Part shown: positions 1 to 6,624 of the stretch, in pieces | How the letters are laid out: each line of letters opens with the position of its first letter | How positions within the stretch are numbered: position 1 is the stretch's first letter | Assembly (NCBI GenBank): GCA_016789485.1 | Contig: JAEURE010000011.1 | Span: 1 to 20,628, forward strand | DNA length: 20,628 nucleotides | Origin: Anaerolineales bacterium | GTDB lineage: Bacteria > Chloroflexota > Anaerolineae > Anaerolineales > Villigracilaceae | Reading direction: 5' to 3' | Notes under the pieces: model-generated | What the model saw: only the letters and a program-made list of their open reading frames with translations | Databases searched by the model: none | Told to the model about the DNA's origin: nothing | Program-made: the position numbers and the translations under genes

Positions 1-422
1 ATGTCTCTGCGCTGACGCAGCTCAACCTCGACCGCCATAACCGCGTTTCCACGACGGACACGCGCCTCATCCGCCGCATCGTCCGTGACGCGCGCGAGCG
101 TGGATCTTCCGCGCAAGCCACCATCTCGCGCTGGGAGTCGGTGCGCCGCGGCGAGAAACGGCACATTTTCCCCTATCAGGAAAACGCGGACGTGATGTTC
201 AACTCTGCATTGGTCTTTGAACTCGCCGCGCTCAAGCAATCTGCCGAACCCCTGCTTCGCCTCGTCCCGCATACTGTGCCAGAATACATCGAAGCCCGCC
301 GGCTGCTCGCCTTCCTCGAATGGTTCCTGCCTTTGGACGTGAGCTTGATTCCCGCCAATTCCATCGTCCGCGAATTTTTGGGCGGTTCCAGCTTGAAGGA
401 TTTCAAGATCTGGAGAGGGTGA
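1..422 (+). CDS. Uridine kinase-like (phosphoribulokinase/uridine kinase family) protein, 3' end only
   Basis: This is the C-terminal 139 codons of a gene that begins before the window; the frame is open from base 3 to the TGA at 420-422. The reading SALTQLNLDRHNRVSTTD, then RLIRRIVRDARERG, WESVRRGEKRHIFPYQENAD and a closing IVREFLGGSS matches, from memory, the C-terminal half of the long bacterial uridine kinase-like proteins that join an N-terminal TGS or tRNA-synthetase-like region to a P-loop kinase domain. The P-loop itself lies outside the window, so catalytic competence cannot be judged. The family is expected to phosphorylate a nucleoside in the cytoplasm, but the substrate is unproven for this type. 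A symmetrical hairpin follows the stop within 10 bases, and the next gene converges on it. Confidence 0.8.
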   Translation, partial: VSALTQLNLDRHNRVSTTDTRLIRRIVRDARERGSSAQATISRWESVRRGEKRHIFPYQENADVMFNSALVFELAALKQSAEPLLRLVPHTVPEYIEARRLLAFLEWFLPLDVSLIPANSIVREFLGGSSLKDFKIWRG

Positions 423-430
423 AGTAATAA

Positions 431-460
431 AAACTCCGAGTTCATGTGAACTCGGAGTTT
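431..460. terminator. Bidirectional rho-independent terminator between converging genes
   Basis: A perfect inverted repeat with arms AAACTCCGAGTTCA (431-444) and TGAACTCGGAGTTT (447-460) is followed by a T-run on plus (to 463) and by TTTTATTA on minus. It sits between the kinase stop at 422 and the aldo/keto reductase stop at 464, so it can serve both strands. Confidence 0.9.
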
Positions 461-463
461 TTT

Positions 464-1453
464 CTATTCTAAAATCGCTTCGATCTGTCCCAACTCATCT
501 CCTGAAAAATCAAGCCGCTTCAACGCCCCAACCGCATCATCAATTTGCAAGACGTTGCTCGCGCCGATCAGCACGGAGGTCATTGCTTCGTGGCGCAGTA
601 CCCAAGCCAACGGCAGTTGCGCGAGAGTTTGCCCGCGGGATTGGGCAAGCGCATTTAATTTTTGAACCTTCGCCATTTTTTCGTCCGTGAGATGGGCAGG
701 CTTAAGGAAGCCATGCGCTTTGGATGCGCGTGAGCCTTCGGGAATGCCGCCGAGATATTTGTCTGTCAGCAAGCCTTGAGCAAGCGGAGAGAAGGCAATA
801 CAACCGATCCCTTCCTCTTTGAGCGTGTTGAGCAAGTCCGCTTCCACCCAGCGATTGAACATGTTGTAAACAGGTTGGTGGATCAAACATGGCGTGCCAA
901 GGGATTTCAATATCTTTGAGGCTTCGCGGGTCCTGTCAGCGGGATAATTTGAGATGCCCACATACAAAGCCCGCCCGCTGCGGACGATATAATCCAAGGC
1001 TTGCATGGTCTCTTCCAGCGGAGTCTCAGGGTCAGGGCGGTGGTGATAGAAGATATCCACATAGTCCAGTCCCATGCGCTTCAGGCTTTGGTCAAGGCTG
1101 GAGACCAGATATTTGCGCGAGCCCCAATCTCCATACGGGCCGTCCCACATGGTGTAGCCCGCTTTGGATGAGATGATGAGTTCATCACGATGCGGACGCA
1201 AATCCTTTGCGATGATCTCTCCAAACGTCTCTTCGGCAGAGCCAGGCGGAGGGCCGTAGTTATTCGCCAGATCAAAATGGGTGATGCCGAGGTCAAATGC
1301 GCGCAGGACCATGTCTCGGCTGTTGACGAAAGTGTCCACACCGCCGAAGTTGTGCCACAAGCCCAAAGAGACAGCGGGCAGTTTCAGTCCACTGCGGCCT
1401 GAGCGGTTGTAGCGCATGGTTTCGTAACGGGAACTGTCTGGGATGTAATTCAT
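464..1453 (-). CDS. Aldo/keto reductase, L-glyceraldehyde 3-phosphate reductase type (GPR/YghZ-like)
   Basis: A 329-residue cytosolic NADPH-dependent carbonyl reductase with a TIM-barrel fold. The line resembles E. coli YghZ (AKR14A) almost throughout: SLGLWHNFG (29-37), ITHFDLANNYGPPPGSAEE (57-75), LIISSKAGYTMW (92-103), SLDQSLKRMGL (119-129) and VDIFYHHRPD (132-141). The catalytic tetrad is visible as Asp61, Tyr66, Lys97 and His138. YghZ reduces L-glyceraldehyde 3-phosphate and other aldehydes, giving a detoxification role; the substrate here is inferred. It starts at ATG (1453). It is the last gene of the minus-strand run, 58 bp after the SDR gene, with a 21-bp palindrome in the gap, and it ends in the shared terminator at 431-460. 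The family call is secure; the exact substrate is less so. Confidence 0.9.
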   Translation of the reverse strand: MNYIPDSSRYETMRYNRSGRSGLKLPAVSLGLWHNFGGVDTFVNSRDMVLRAFDLGITHFDLANNYGPPPGSAEETFGEIIAKDLRPHRDELIISSKAGYTMWDGPYGDWGSRKYLVSSLDQSLKRMGLDYVDIFYHHRPDPETPLEETMQALDYIVRSGRALYVGISNYPADRTREASKILKSLGTPCLIHQPVYNMFNRWVEADLLNTLKEEGIGCIAFSPLAQGLLTDKYLGGIPEGSRASKAHGFLKPAHLTDEKMAKVQKLNALAQSRGQTLAQLPLAWVLRHEAMTSVLIGASNVLQIDDAVGALKRLDFSGDELGQIEAILE

Positions 1454-1467
1454 CGGTTGCTCCTAAT

Positions 1468-1511
1468 CATGTCATTGCGAGGAAGGCTAAAGCCTTCCTC
1501 GCAATGACATG
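1468..1511. repeat. REP-like perfect palindrome, 21-bp arms
   Basis: The left arm 1468-1488 begins CATGTCATTGCGAGG and ends AGGCT. The right arm 1491-1511 is its exact reverse complement, with only AA between them. The arms abut the SDR stop codon (1512-1514). No clear U-tract follows on either strand, which argues against a simple terminator. The core TGTCATTGCG recurs at 3819, pointing to a dispersed repeat family rather than a gene-specific signal. Confidence 0.85.
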
Positions 1512-2531
1512 TTACACAAACCCCTGTTCGATCAAACTTTCAGCCATCGAGAGAATCGCTTCTTCGTTTGAACGCGGCTGCCACTTGAGAATTCGCTTTG
1601 CTTTTTCGCTGGAAAGCTCATAATCCCAGTCCAGGCTGCTGGTAACAAGCGATATTTTTTTATCGAACAATGCAATGAAGCGAATTAAATAAGTCGGAAA
1701 TTGAAGGGTGGGAATTTTATATCCGCGTTTTGCATATTCCTTGTGCAAAATTTGGGCGATCTCTCTGATCCACAAAGTCCCGCCGGAACAAAGAAAACGA
1801 TTTCCCGCTGCTTCAGGCGTTTGCATGGCGAGGATGATCGCAGCAGCCACATCGCGCACATCCACGATTCCCATTTTGATTCGACCCACGCCGGGCACTT
1901 GTCCCAGCATATATGTGCGAACCAATTCCACAGACGTTCTAAAGTTTTTATTTGGAACGGGTCCAAGGATATATGGCGGGTTGATGGTGGCAAGCTCCAT
2001 CTGGTTCGTATTCTCTGCGCTGTTGATAAAGTCCCACGCGGCGCGTTCGGCAAGCGTTTTGCTTTTTGGGTATGCGCCAACCCTGTCAAGATTTGTCCAG
2101 TCTTCTTCTGTGAAAATTTTATTCTCGCCCTCGTGTCCCGATGAAATCGCCGCATTGGACGAAACCTGCACCACTCGTTTCACTTTTGCCTTATTCGCCG
2201 CACGCAATACGCGCAGAGTCCCCTGTACGGCAGGGATGATAAGTTCATCTTCGTGCTTCGGCTCGAACAATGGAAACGGCGACGCGACATGCAAAACATA
2301 CTCGACGCCTTTCATCGCTTCATCCCAACCTGAATCCTGCTCCAGATCCGCAGGCACGATCTCCAACCGATCATTTGCCTGTACGTACTTTGAGATCGTC
2401 TCACGGACTTCAACTTCCTTGGACAGCGAACGAATTGTCCCGCGGACTTTATGCCCCTGCTGTAATAATTGAACGATAGTGTGAATGGCGAGGAATCCGC
2501 TGGCGCCTGTGACGAGAATGGGAGATGACAT
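1512..2531 (-). CDS. NAD(P)-dependent epimerase/dehydratase, dihydroflavonol 4-reductase-like extended SDR
   Basis: A 339-residue Rossmann-fold oxidoreductase. The nucleotide-binding motif TGASGFLA is at residues 8-15, a basic VRGTIRS follows at the end of the second strand (NADP preference is plausible), the active-site serines are at 124-125, and the YPKSK motif gives catalytic Tyr154 and Lys158. HVASPFP (81-87) and the INPPYILGP segment (about 184-192) are typical of the DFR/cinnamoyl-CoA-reductase-like branch, in which bacterial substrates are mostly unknown. It starts at ATG 2531, ten bases after the acetyltransferase stop, so the two are probably cotranscribed. It is followed by a palindrome and the aldo/keto reductase, so two carbonyl-reducing enzymes end this run. 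The family is certain; the substrate is not predictable. Confidence 0.9.
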   Translation of the reverse strand: MSSPILVTGASGFLAIHTIVQLLQQGHKVRGTIRSLSKEVEVRETISKYVQANDRLEIVPADLEQDSGWDEAMKGVEYVLHVASPFPLFEPKHEDELIIPAVQGTLRVLRAANKAKVKRVVQVSSNAAISSGHEGENKIFTEEDWTNLDRVGAYPKSKTLAERAAWDFINSAENTNQMELATINPPYILGPVPNKNFRTSVELVRTYMLGQVPGVGRIKMGIVDVRDVAAAIILAMQTPEAAGNRFLCSGGTLWIREIAQILHKEYAKRGYKIPTLQFPTYLIRFIALFDKKISLVTSSLDWDYELSSEKAKRILKWQPRSNEEAILSMAESLIEQGFV

Positions 2532-2540
2532 GTTATGCCC

Positions 2541-3017
2541 TTATTTTGAGGATGTTAAAGGTTTTACGTACTTGATTACTTCTTCATGGAAGCCAAGTTT
2601 TTCATAAATTCGCCTTGCTCGTGAATTGTTCGAGAATACGTACAAAGAGATCATCTGGCAGTGCTGAGCGTGCGCCCATTCTTCCGCCTTATTGAGAAGG
2701 ATGCGCCCGATGCCGTGCCCTTCAAAGGCGGCGTCTACAGCAAGGTCTGAGATATAGCAGACTTTTTTACCGTTGAAGTAGTCAAGTTGGAGTTGAAGGT
2801 GGATGAAGCCTGCGCGTTTTCCCGTTTCATCTTCAGCGATGTAGATCACAGAGTCTGGTTCTGGAAATTCCATTGCTTTCTTTAAAGAATTAACGTTGGC
2901 GCCGTCAATTTCTTCTTTTTGGCGCCATTCTGGCAGGCTGAATTCTGAAAAGCGTGAAACAAGTGACTCAATAAAATCGATGTCTGAGGGGTTGAAGGGT
3001 CTAATGCGAATGTCCAT
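2541..3017 (-). CDS. GNAT-family N-acetyltransferase
   Basis: 158 residues from the ATG at 3017 (MDIRIRPFNPSD). An upstream in-frame ATG at 3065 would add 16 residues inside the DUF92 gene with no family resemblance, so the shorter start is preferred. It also overlaps the DUF92 stop as TGATG, a sign of translational coupling. The acetyl-CoA-binding motif A is seen as ISDLAVDAAFEGHGIGRILL with the Q/R-x-x-G-x-G/A pattern as EGHGIG, and motif B as YVFSNNSRARRIYEKLGF, which carries the usual Asn-xx-Ala-xx-x-Tyr-xx-xGF ending. It transfers an acetyl group from acetyl-CoA to an amine; the substrate (small molecule or protein N-terminus) cannot be told from the sequence. Confidence 0.9.
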   Translation of the reverse strand: MDIRIRPFNPSDIDFIESLVSRFSEFSLPEWRQKEEIDGANVNSLKKAMEFPEPDSVIYIAEDETGKRAGFIHLQLQLDYFNGKKVCYISDLAVDAAFEGHGIGRILLNKAEEWAHAQHCQMISLYVFSNNSRARRIYEKLGFHEEVIKYVKPLTSSK

Positions 3018-3805
3018 CAAAGGAGAACCAGGATCAGTGCAGTGATCATCCCAAATGCGCCGCATGAAAAATTGACCCAGTCATTGTTCAGCCACTTCCA
3101 GCCGCGGATGTGAACCGTCTGTGTGCCGCAGGTGTGGAGTGGATGTTTCTCGGTTTCCTTTTTGTCGGCGGGACAATAATACATCGCCTGGACTGTTGCA
3201 CCGAGAAAGGAGTCAAAGAGGGAACCAGCCAACCCTGAGAACGTGATCAATAGAAACGATGACCAGTTGCCAGTTAAGAGTGAGGCGAGAAATGCGATTA
3301 ATGCAGAACCTGCCAGAGCGGCAGTGGTGCCGATTAATGAGATTCCGCCCGAGGTGCCTTTTTCCACGATCTTTTTTAAGTTTGTGATCATGCGCGGGGG
3401 ATGTGGATTCAAAACCCCAAGTTCGGTGCCCCATGTATCTGCATTGACCGCAGCGAGAGAAGCGGCGAACCCAACCCACGGGATGACGGATTCTGGAAAA
3501 AAGAAGTGCAATGCGGCAAAGAGGGTGGCAATGCCGCCGTTACCGAAAACCTGTCCCGCATCGCGTTCATGTCCCTTTGAGAATTTTTCATCCAGACCTT
3601 GTTTGCGTTTTTTGAAGGTGCGGCTCAAGATGGAGGAGGTGATGAAAAATGTGAGCAATAGAATTGCCCAGTCCAGGCCGCCTACGCCGAAGATGATCGT
3701 GCCTGTGAAGGTTGCTGCCAGTGCGCCGATTTTGTTCAAGCTGTGCGCTTTGTAGGCGAGGAACGCAATGATGATCGCGAGGAGGAAGCCGAGGAGAAGT
3801 TGCAT
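3017..3805 (-). CDS. DUF92/TMEM19-family integral membrane protein
   Basis: A 262-residue polytopic membrane protein with hydrophobic segments at about 1-18, 25-60, 88-120, 155-178, 183-203 and 245-262. Family hallmarks are RDAGQVFGNGG (81-91), AVNADTWGTELG (119-130), VEKGTSGGIS (147-156), the DSFLGATVQ motif (198-206) and WLNNDWVN (238-245). Plant VTE6 of this family is linked to phytyl-phosphate kinase activity, and conserved Asp/Asn residues facing the membrane suggest a CTP- or isoprenoid-phosphate-related enzyme; for bacterial members the function is unknown. The stop overlaps the downstream GNAT start by one base (TGATG), so the two are coupled. A 50-bp gap holding a REP-like sequence separates it from the PH-like gene upstream. 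Confidence 0.88.
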   Translation of the reverse strand: MQLLLGFLLAIIIAFLAYKAHSLNKIGALAATFTGTIIFGVGGLDWAILLLTFFITSSILSRTFKKRKQGLDEKFSKGHERDAGQVFGNGGIATLFAALHFFFPESVIPWVGFAASLAAVNADTWGTELGVLNPHPPRMITNLKKIVEKGTSGGISLIGTTAALAGSALIAFLASLLTGNWSSFLLITFSGLAGSLFDSFLGATVQAMYYCPADKKETEKHPLHTCGTQTVHIRGWKWLNNDWVNFSCGAFGMITALILVLL

Positions 3806-3818
3806 GGGATTTATTTTA

Positions 3819-3848
3819 TGTCATTGCGGGGACGACAGTCCGAAGCAA
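3819..3848. repeat. REP-like half-element (TGTCATTGCG core)
   Basis: TGTCATTGCGGGG at 3819-3831 followed by CCGAAGCAA at 3840-3848 resembles the 1468-1511 palindrome in its first ten bases. It also fits, from memory, the widespread bacterial intergenic TCATTGCGAG...GAAGCAATC element. It fills most of the gap between the PH-like gene stop and the DUF92 start. The copy is imperfect, hence the lower confidence. Confidence 0.5.
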
Positions 3849-3855
3849 GGACATG

Positions 3856-4764
3856 TCAGACGGGAGTTGTGATGATGAATAATACGGCGAGCAGGAACAA
3901 TAAACTCGTCAGCGTGCTGGAGCCCCAAATGATGAAAGCGAGCACGCGTTCACGCTCCCAACGATAGAGGTATAAGCCTGCGATCCAGCCGATGACTGCC
4001 AGCAAAAGACTCGCGACCGGAAAAATAATTAGCTGGGAGGATGGGACGGTTTCAAGTGTTCCTCCTGCAAATTGCTGGCCGACAGCCACGCGCGGTGTGG
4101 ATGGGATGATAAGACTTGCCCAAATGAACAGACCGATGTTCAGGAACAAGGCGGTGAGCCAAAGATAGCGGGCGATGCCGCTTTCCCATGCCCGCGTAAC
4201 AATGAAAGACGGGTACACCGATTTTGCTTCAACAGGCTGCAGGCTGCCCATTTCGGTTGCGCGGGCGAAGGTTTGTGAAAGCCCGGCCGGATTCTCAGGA
4301 GAAATGACGAAGACGCGCTTGGCTGTTGCGACCAACAAAAGTTTTTTCGCATCTGAGGCGAGGAATTCGACCACACCAAGTTCGGGATGGCGGCGAATGC
4401 CCAGCAGCCCGCCAGGGAATGGAAAGGCCGGCAGAGCCAGCGGAGTCGTCAGATCATCCGCGGAGCGCATCCATTCGATATCAGAGAGGGGAATGTCCTC
4501 AACCCGTAGTCCCCAACTGATGGCAAGGCTGTCGCGATCAATGTGATAGTCCGCGCGCCAGAGGGAATAGGTACGATATGCAAAAAATGGGATGGGGGCG
4601 AAGGCAAATAATGCCGCCAACAGCCAGATCAAAAAGGCGGGACCAACTTCACTGCTGGAGAGATTGATAAAACCGATCACTGCGATAACCATCAGCACAA
4701 GCAGGATCAAGATGTGAGCGATCATGCCGCGTTGCTTGGGTGGGGGATAATGTCCAACGTTCAT
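3856..4764 (-). CDS. Membrane protein with a bacterial PH-like domain (hypothetical)
   Basis: 302 residues. There are two N-terminal hydrophobic segments (about 14-34 and 42-63). Next comes a soluble block of about 65-190 that starts YRTYSLWRADYHIDRDSLAISWGLRVEDIPLSDIEWM in style, the pattern of bacterial pleckstrin-homology-like membrane proteins. Three more hydrophobic segments follow at about 199-220, 244-266 and 274-299. No catalytic motif is seen. The PH-like block carries a short FPFPGGLLGIRRHPELG loop and closes with RVFVISPENPAGLSQTF, a common ending of that domain. It starts at ATG 4764, three bases after the ProRS-like stop, so the two are almost certainly cotranscribed. The role is unknown; a sensory or scaffold function at the membrane is only a guess. 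Confidence 0.7.
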   Translation of the reverse strand: MNVGHYPPPKQRGMIAHILILLVLMVIAVIGFINLSSSEVGPAFLIWLLAALFAFAPIPFFAYRTYSLWRADYHIDRDSLAISWGLRVEDIPLSDIEWMRSADDLTTPLALPAFPFPGGLLGIRRHPELGVVEFLASDAKKLLLVATAKRVFVISPENPAGLSQTFARATEMGSLQPVEAKSVYPSFIVTRAWESGIARYLWLTALFLNIGLFIWASLIIPSTPRVAVGQQFAGGTLETVPSSQLIIFPVASLLLAVIGWIAGLYLYRWERERVLAFIIWGSSTLTSLLFLLAVLFIITTPV

Positions 4765-4767
4765 GAA

Positions 4768-5967
4768 TTATAGAATTTCAGAAATATCTTTCAGGTTCAG
4801 GATTTTTTCCAAAGGCACCATGCTGCCGCCTGACGCTGTCCGTAATTTTAATTCTACCATCCCATCTTTAAGCGCTTTCTCGCCCGCCGTGATCCGCAAA
4901 GGGCAACCGATCAAATCCGCATCATTGAATTTGACTCCTGCGCGTTCATCACGATCATCAAGTAGAACGGAAATGCCCGCGTTTTGCAATGCGTTATAAA
5001 TTCCCACGGCTTTTTCCAGTGTGTTGATGGTTTTGCCGGGCACATGCATAAGATATACGTCAAATGGCGCAGCGGATATTGGAAATGCCAGACCTTTGTC
5101 ATCATGGTGAGTTTCTGCCAATGCCAGCAGGATCTTTTCAAATTGAAATTCGGAACGCGTAGCCAGGCAAAGCGCGGAAAGCACAGCAAGTGGATTGCCG
5201 CAATGGACGCACGGGTCGCCTGCCTTGGCTTGAGTCACGTCTGCAACGATTTCGGCGGAATAGTCACGCAGAAAATTTGTATTCTTGAAATGATACCCTG
5301 CTTCATTTGCGCCCGCCGCAAGATTGTGCGAACGTGGAATCAATTCATCCGCAACGATGACTGCGTTTGATAATCCAATTGGGGATGCAAAACCCGCCTC
5401 CGCGCCCGCCCTGCGAATGGATTCTGCATCTGCCAGTTTTATCTCCCCGACAATGTTCCTGAGCTTTGCTTCGCTCAACTGCATATCTCCGCGCACCACG
5501 ATGAAGACAAATTGCCCGTCTGAAACGCGGGTGTACATCAATGCCTTGGCAGTTTTTTCCTTCGGGATATCCAAAAAATTCGCAAGTGACTCGATGGTAT
5601 TGCAATCGGGTGTGAACACTTTTTCGAGCGGAAGTTCTTCTTCGCGAGGCAGAGCTTTCTTCTTGAATTGAGCAAGTTCGAGCCGTTCCGTATACTTGCA
5701 GGATTCACAATGGATGATTTCAACATCTCCGGTGGAAAGGGGAAAGAAGGTTTCATTGTCGTTGGGAAGAAGCGGCAGGGAAAGCTCAAAAAGAAAGGAA
5801 GGCTCTTTTAGCAAGCCTTGCAGGCGCGAGATGACTTGCTGACCAAGAGGCAGCATTTCATTTTCGCGGGTCAAATATCCCGCGCGGACAAGAAAGGCAA
5901 AGCCTTCTGTCCGCGCATTGTTGGGGGCTTCACGCTGGGTCTGGATGTTGAGGTCTGTATATTTCAT
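4768..5967 (-). CDS. ProRS-like protein with YbaK/INS editing and anticodon-binding domains but no aminoacylation core
   Basis: 399 residues, against about 570 for a bacterial prolyl-tRNA synthetase. The N-terminus (1-54) keeps the ProRS opening, including VRAGYL and LPLGQQVISRL. About 30 residues then replace the roughly 150 that would carry class II motifs 1 and 2. Residues 80-100 (GDVEIIHCESCKYTERLELA) lead into a complete INS/YbaK-type editing domain (about 122-250) with TIESLANFLDIP, Lys141 in EKTAKAL (the position of E. coli ProRS Lys279), VVRGDMQLSEAK, ASPIGL, AAGANEAGYH and its His226. After DPCVHCGNP the motif 3 segment (normally GxGVSR) is missing, replaced by EFQFEKILLALAETHHDD. 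The C-terminal anticodon-binding domain (about 300-395) is intact with LLDDRDERAGVKFNDADLIG. Two CxxC pairs (87/90 and 253/256) could bind zinc. The frame is open throughout with two separate clean losses, which favours an evolved protein over a broken gene. Confidence 0.85.
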   Translation of the reverse strand: MKYTDLNIQTQREAPNNARTEGFAFLVRAGYLTRENEMLPLGQQVISRLQGLLKEPSFLFELSLPLLPNDNETFFPLSTGDVEIIHCESCKYTERLELAQFKKKALPREEELPLEKVFTPDCNTIESLANFLDIPKEKTAKALMYTRVSDGQFVFIVVRGDMQLSEAKLRNIVGEIKLADAESIRRAGAEAGFASPIGLSNAVIVADELIPRSHNLAAGANEAGYHFKNTNFLRDYSAEIVADVTQAKAGDPCVHCGNPLAVLSALCLATRSEFQFEKILLALAETHHDDKGLAFPISAAPFDVYLMHVPGKTINTLEKAVGIYNALQNAGISVLLDDRDERAGVKFNDADLIGCPLRITAGEKALKDGMVELKLRTASGGSMVPLEKILNLKDISEIL

Positions 5968-5981
5968 GGGATTAATATTGT

Positions 5982-6006
5982 AAGGACACGGCGCCGCCGT
6001 GTCCTT
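5982..6006. repeat. GC-rich palindrome, 12-bp arms
   Basis: Arms AAGGACACGGCG (5982-5993) and CGCCGTGTCCTT (5995-6006) are separated by one base. It lies between the bactofilin stop and the ProRS-like start, ending 15 bases before the ATG. On minus it is followed by TTACAATATT rather than a U-run, so it is a poor terminator. It may be a REP-type insertion or an mRNA processing/stability element. Confidence 0.75.
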
Positions 6007-6015
6007 TGGAATGAT

Positions 6016-6546
6016 TTAGGCTTCGTTCTTCTTTTTCCTTACGATCTTTTGTGTAGGCTCGATCACTGGCGCGGGCTCTGGCTTGGGAATTTGGATCGGC
6101 GTCTGCGCGATGGACTCTGCCTGGGCGGCTTCTGAAGGCGTGGAGTCAGGGGCAGGCTCCAGGTCCAGTTCGACCGTTTCTTCCATGCGGATCTGTCCGC
6201 GCAGGAAGGCTCCTTCTTCGGTCACGAACGCTGTGGTGACCACGTCTCCCCAAACACGGCCAGAGGCACGAATCTCCAGTTTTTGGGTGGTGATATTTCC
6301 ACGAACCGCGCCCGCCACGATGACGGTGTTGGCGCGCACGTTCTGGCAGGTGACGCGTCCCGTCTCGCCTACGACAAGCATGCCGCGCAGGGCAATTTCG
6401 CCTTCGAACGCGCCTTCAATGCGGACGCCGCCTGAGCCGTTGATGCTGCCGTGCCAGATAATACCCGAACCAAGCACCGAGGTGATGCGTTCGACAGCCT
6501 GTACGGGTTGTGGAGATTCAGTGGGGGTGCTGTTACGTTTAAACAT
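6016..6546 (-). CDS. Bactofilin (polymer-forming cytoskeletal protein)
   Basis: 176 residues. The bactofilin beta-helix core (DUF583) spans about 20-122, recognisable from TSVLGSGIIWHGSINGSGGV, RIEGAFEGEI, GMLVVGETGRV, NVRANTVIVAGAVRGNI, LEIRASGRVWGDV and FVTEEGAFLRGQI, the repeating short strand-turn pattern of the family. The core is flanked by a short N-terminal tail (1-19) and a Pro/Glu-rich C-terminal tail (about 130-176) that ends in the basic KIVRKKKNEA. Bactofilins assemble into nucleotide-independent filaments that position cell-wall enzymes or chromosome-segregation factors. It starts at ATG 6546. It is the first gene after the fabI terminator, so it probably heads the run with the ProRS-like and PH-like genes, although the palindrome between them may modulate readthrough. 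Confidence 0.92.
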   Translation of the reverse strand: MFKRNSTPTESPQPVQAVERITSVLGSGIIWHGSINGSGGVRIEGAFEGEIALRGMLVVGETGRVTCQNVRANTVIVAGAVRGNITTQKLEIRASGRVWGDVVTTAFVTEEGAFLRGQIRMEETVELDLEPAPDSTPSEAAQAESIAQTPIQIPKPEPAPVIEPTQKIVRKKKNEA

Positions 6547-6573
6547 GTTGGAACAATTTTACCCTAAAAGAAA

Positions 6574-6604
6574 AAGGGCGCTGATTTACAAAATCAGCGC
6601 CCTT
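6574..6604 (-). terminator. Rho-independent terminator downstream of fabI
   Basis: The arms AAGGGCGCTGATTT (6574-6587) and AAATCAGCGCCCTT (6591-6604) form a 14-bp stem with a 3-base loop. Read on minus it is followed by TTTCTTTT, a good U-tract, 20 bases after the fabI stop. It separates the fabI operon from bactofilin. Confidence 0.9.
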
Positions 6605-6624
6605 CATTTTTCACTTTTTACTTC

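Noticed and set aside
1708..2472. Open frame of 254 codons on plus opposite the DFR-like gene
   Set aside because: It shows no family resemblance and its translation is rich in Ser/Cys/Arg, as expected of antisense. The minus-strand SDR explains the region.
3018..3065. Longer GNAT start at ATG 3065
   Set aside because: The 16 extra residues lie inside the DUF92 gene. ATG 3017 gives a TGATG coupling and a normal GNAT opening.
4768..5967. ProRS-like gene as a pseudogene or frameshifted proS
   Set aside because: The frame is continuous, both remaining domains keep their functional residues and the losses fall cleanly at domain-internal boundaries. Codon pattern and operon position look normal.
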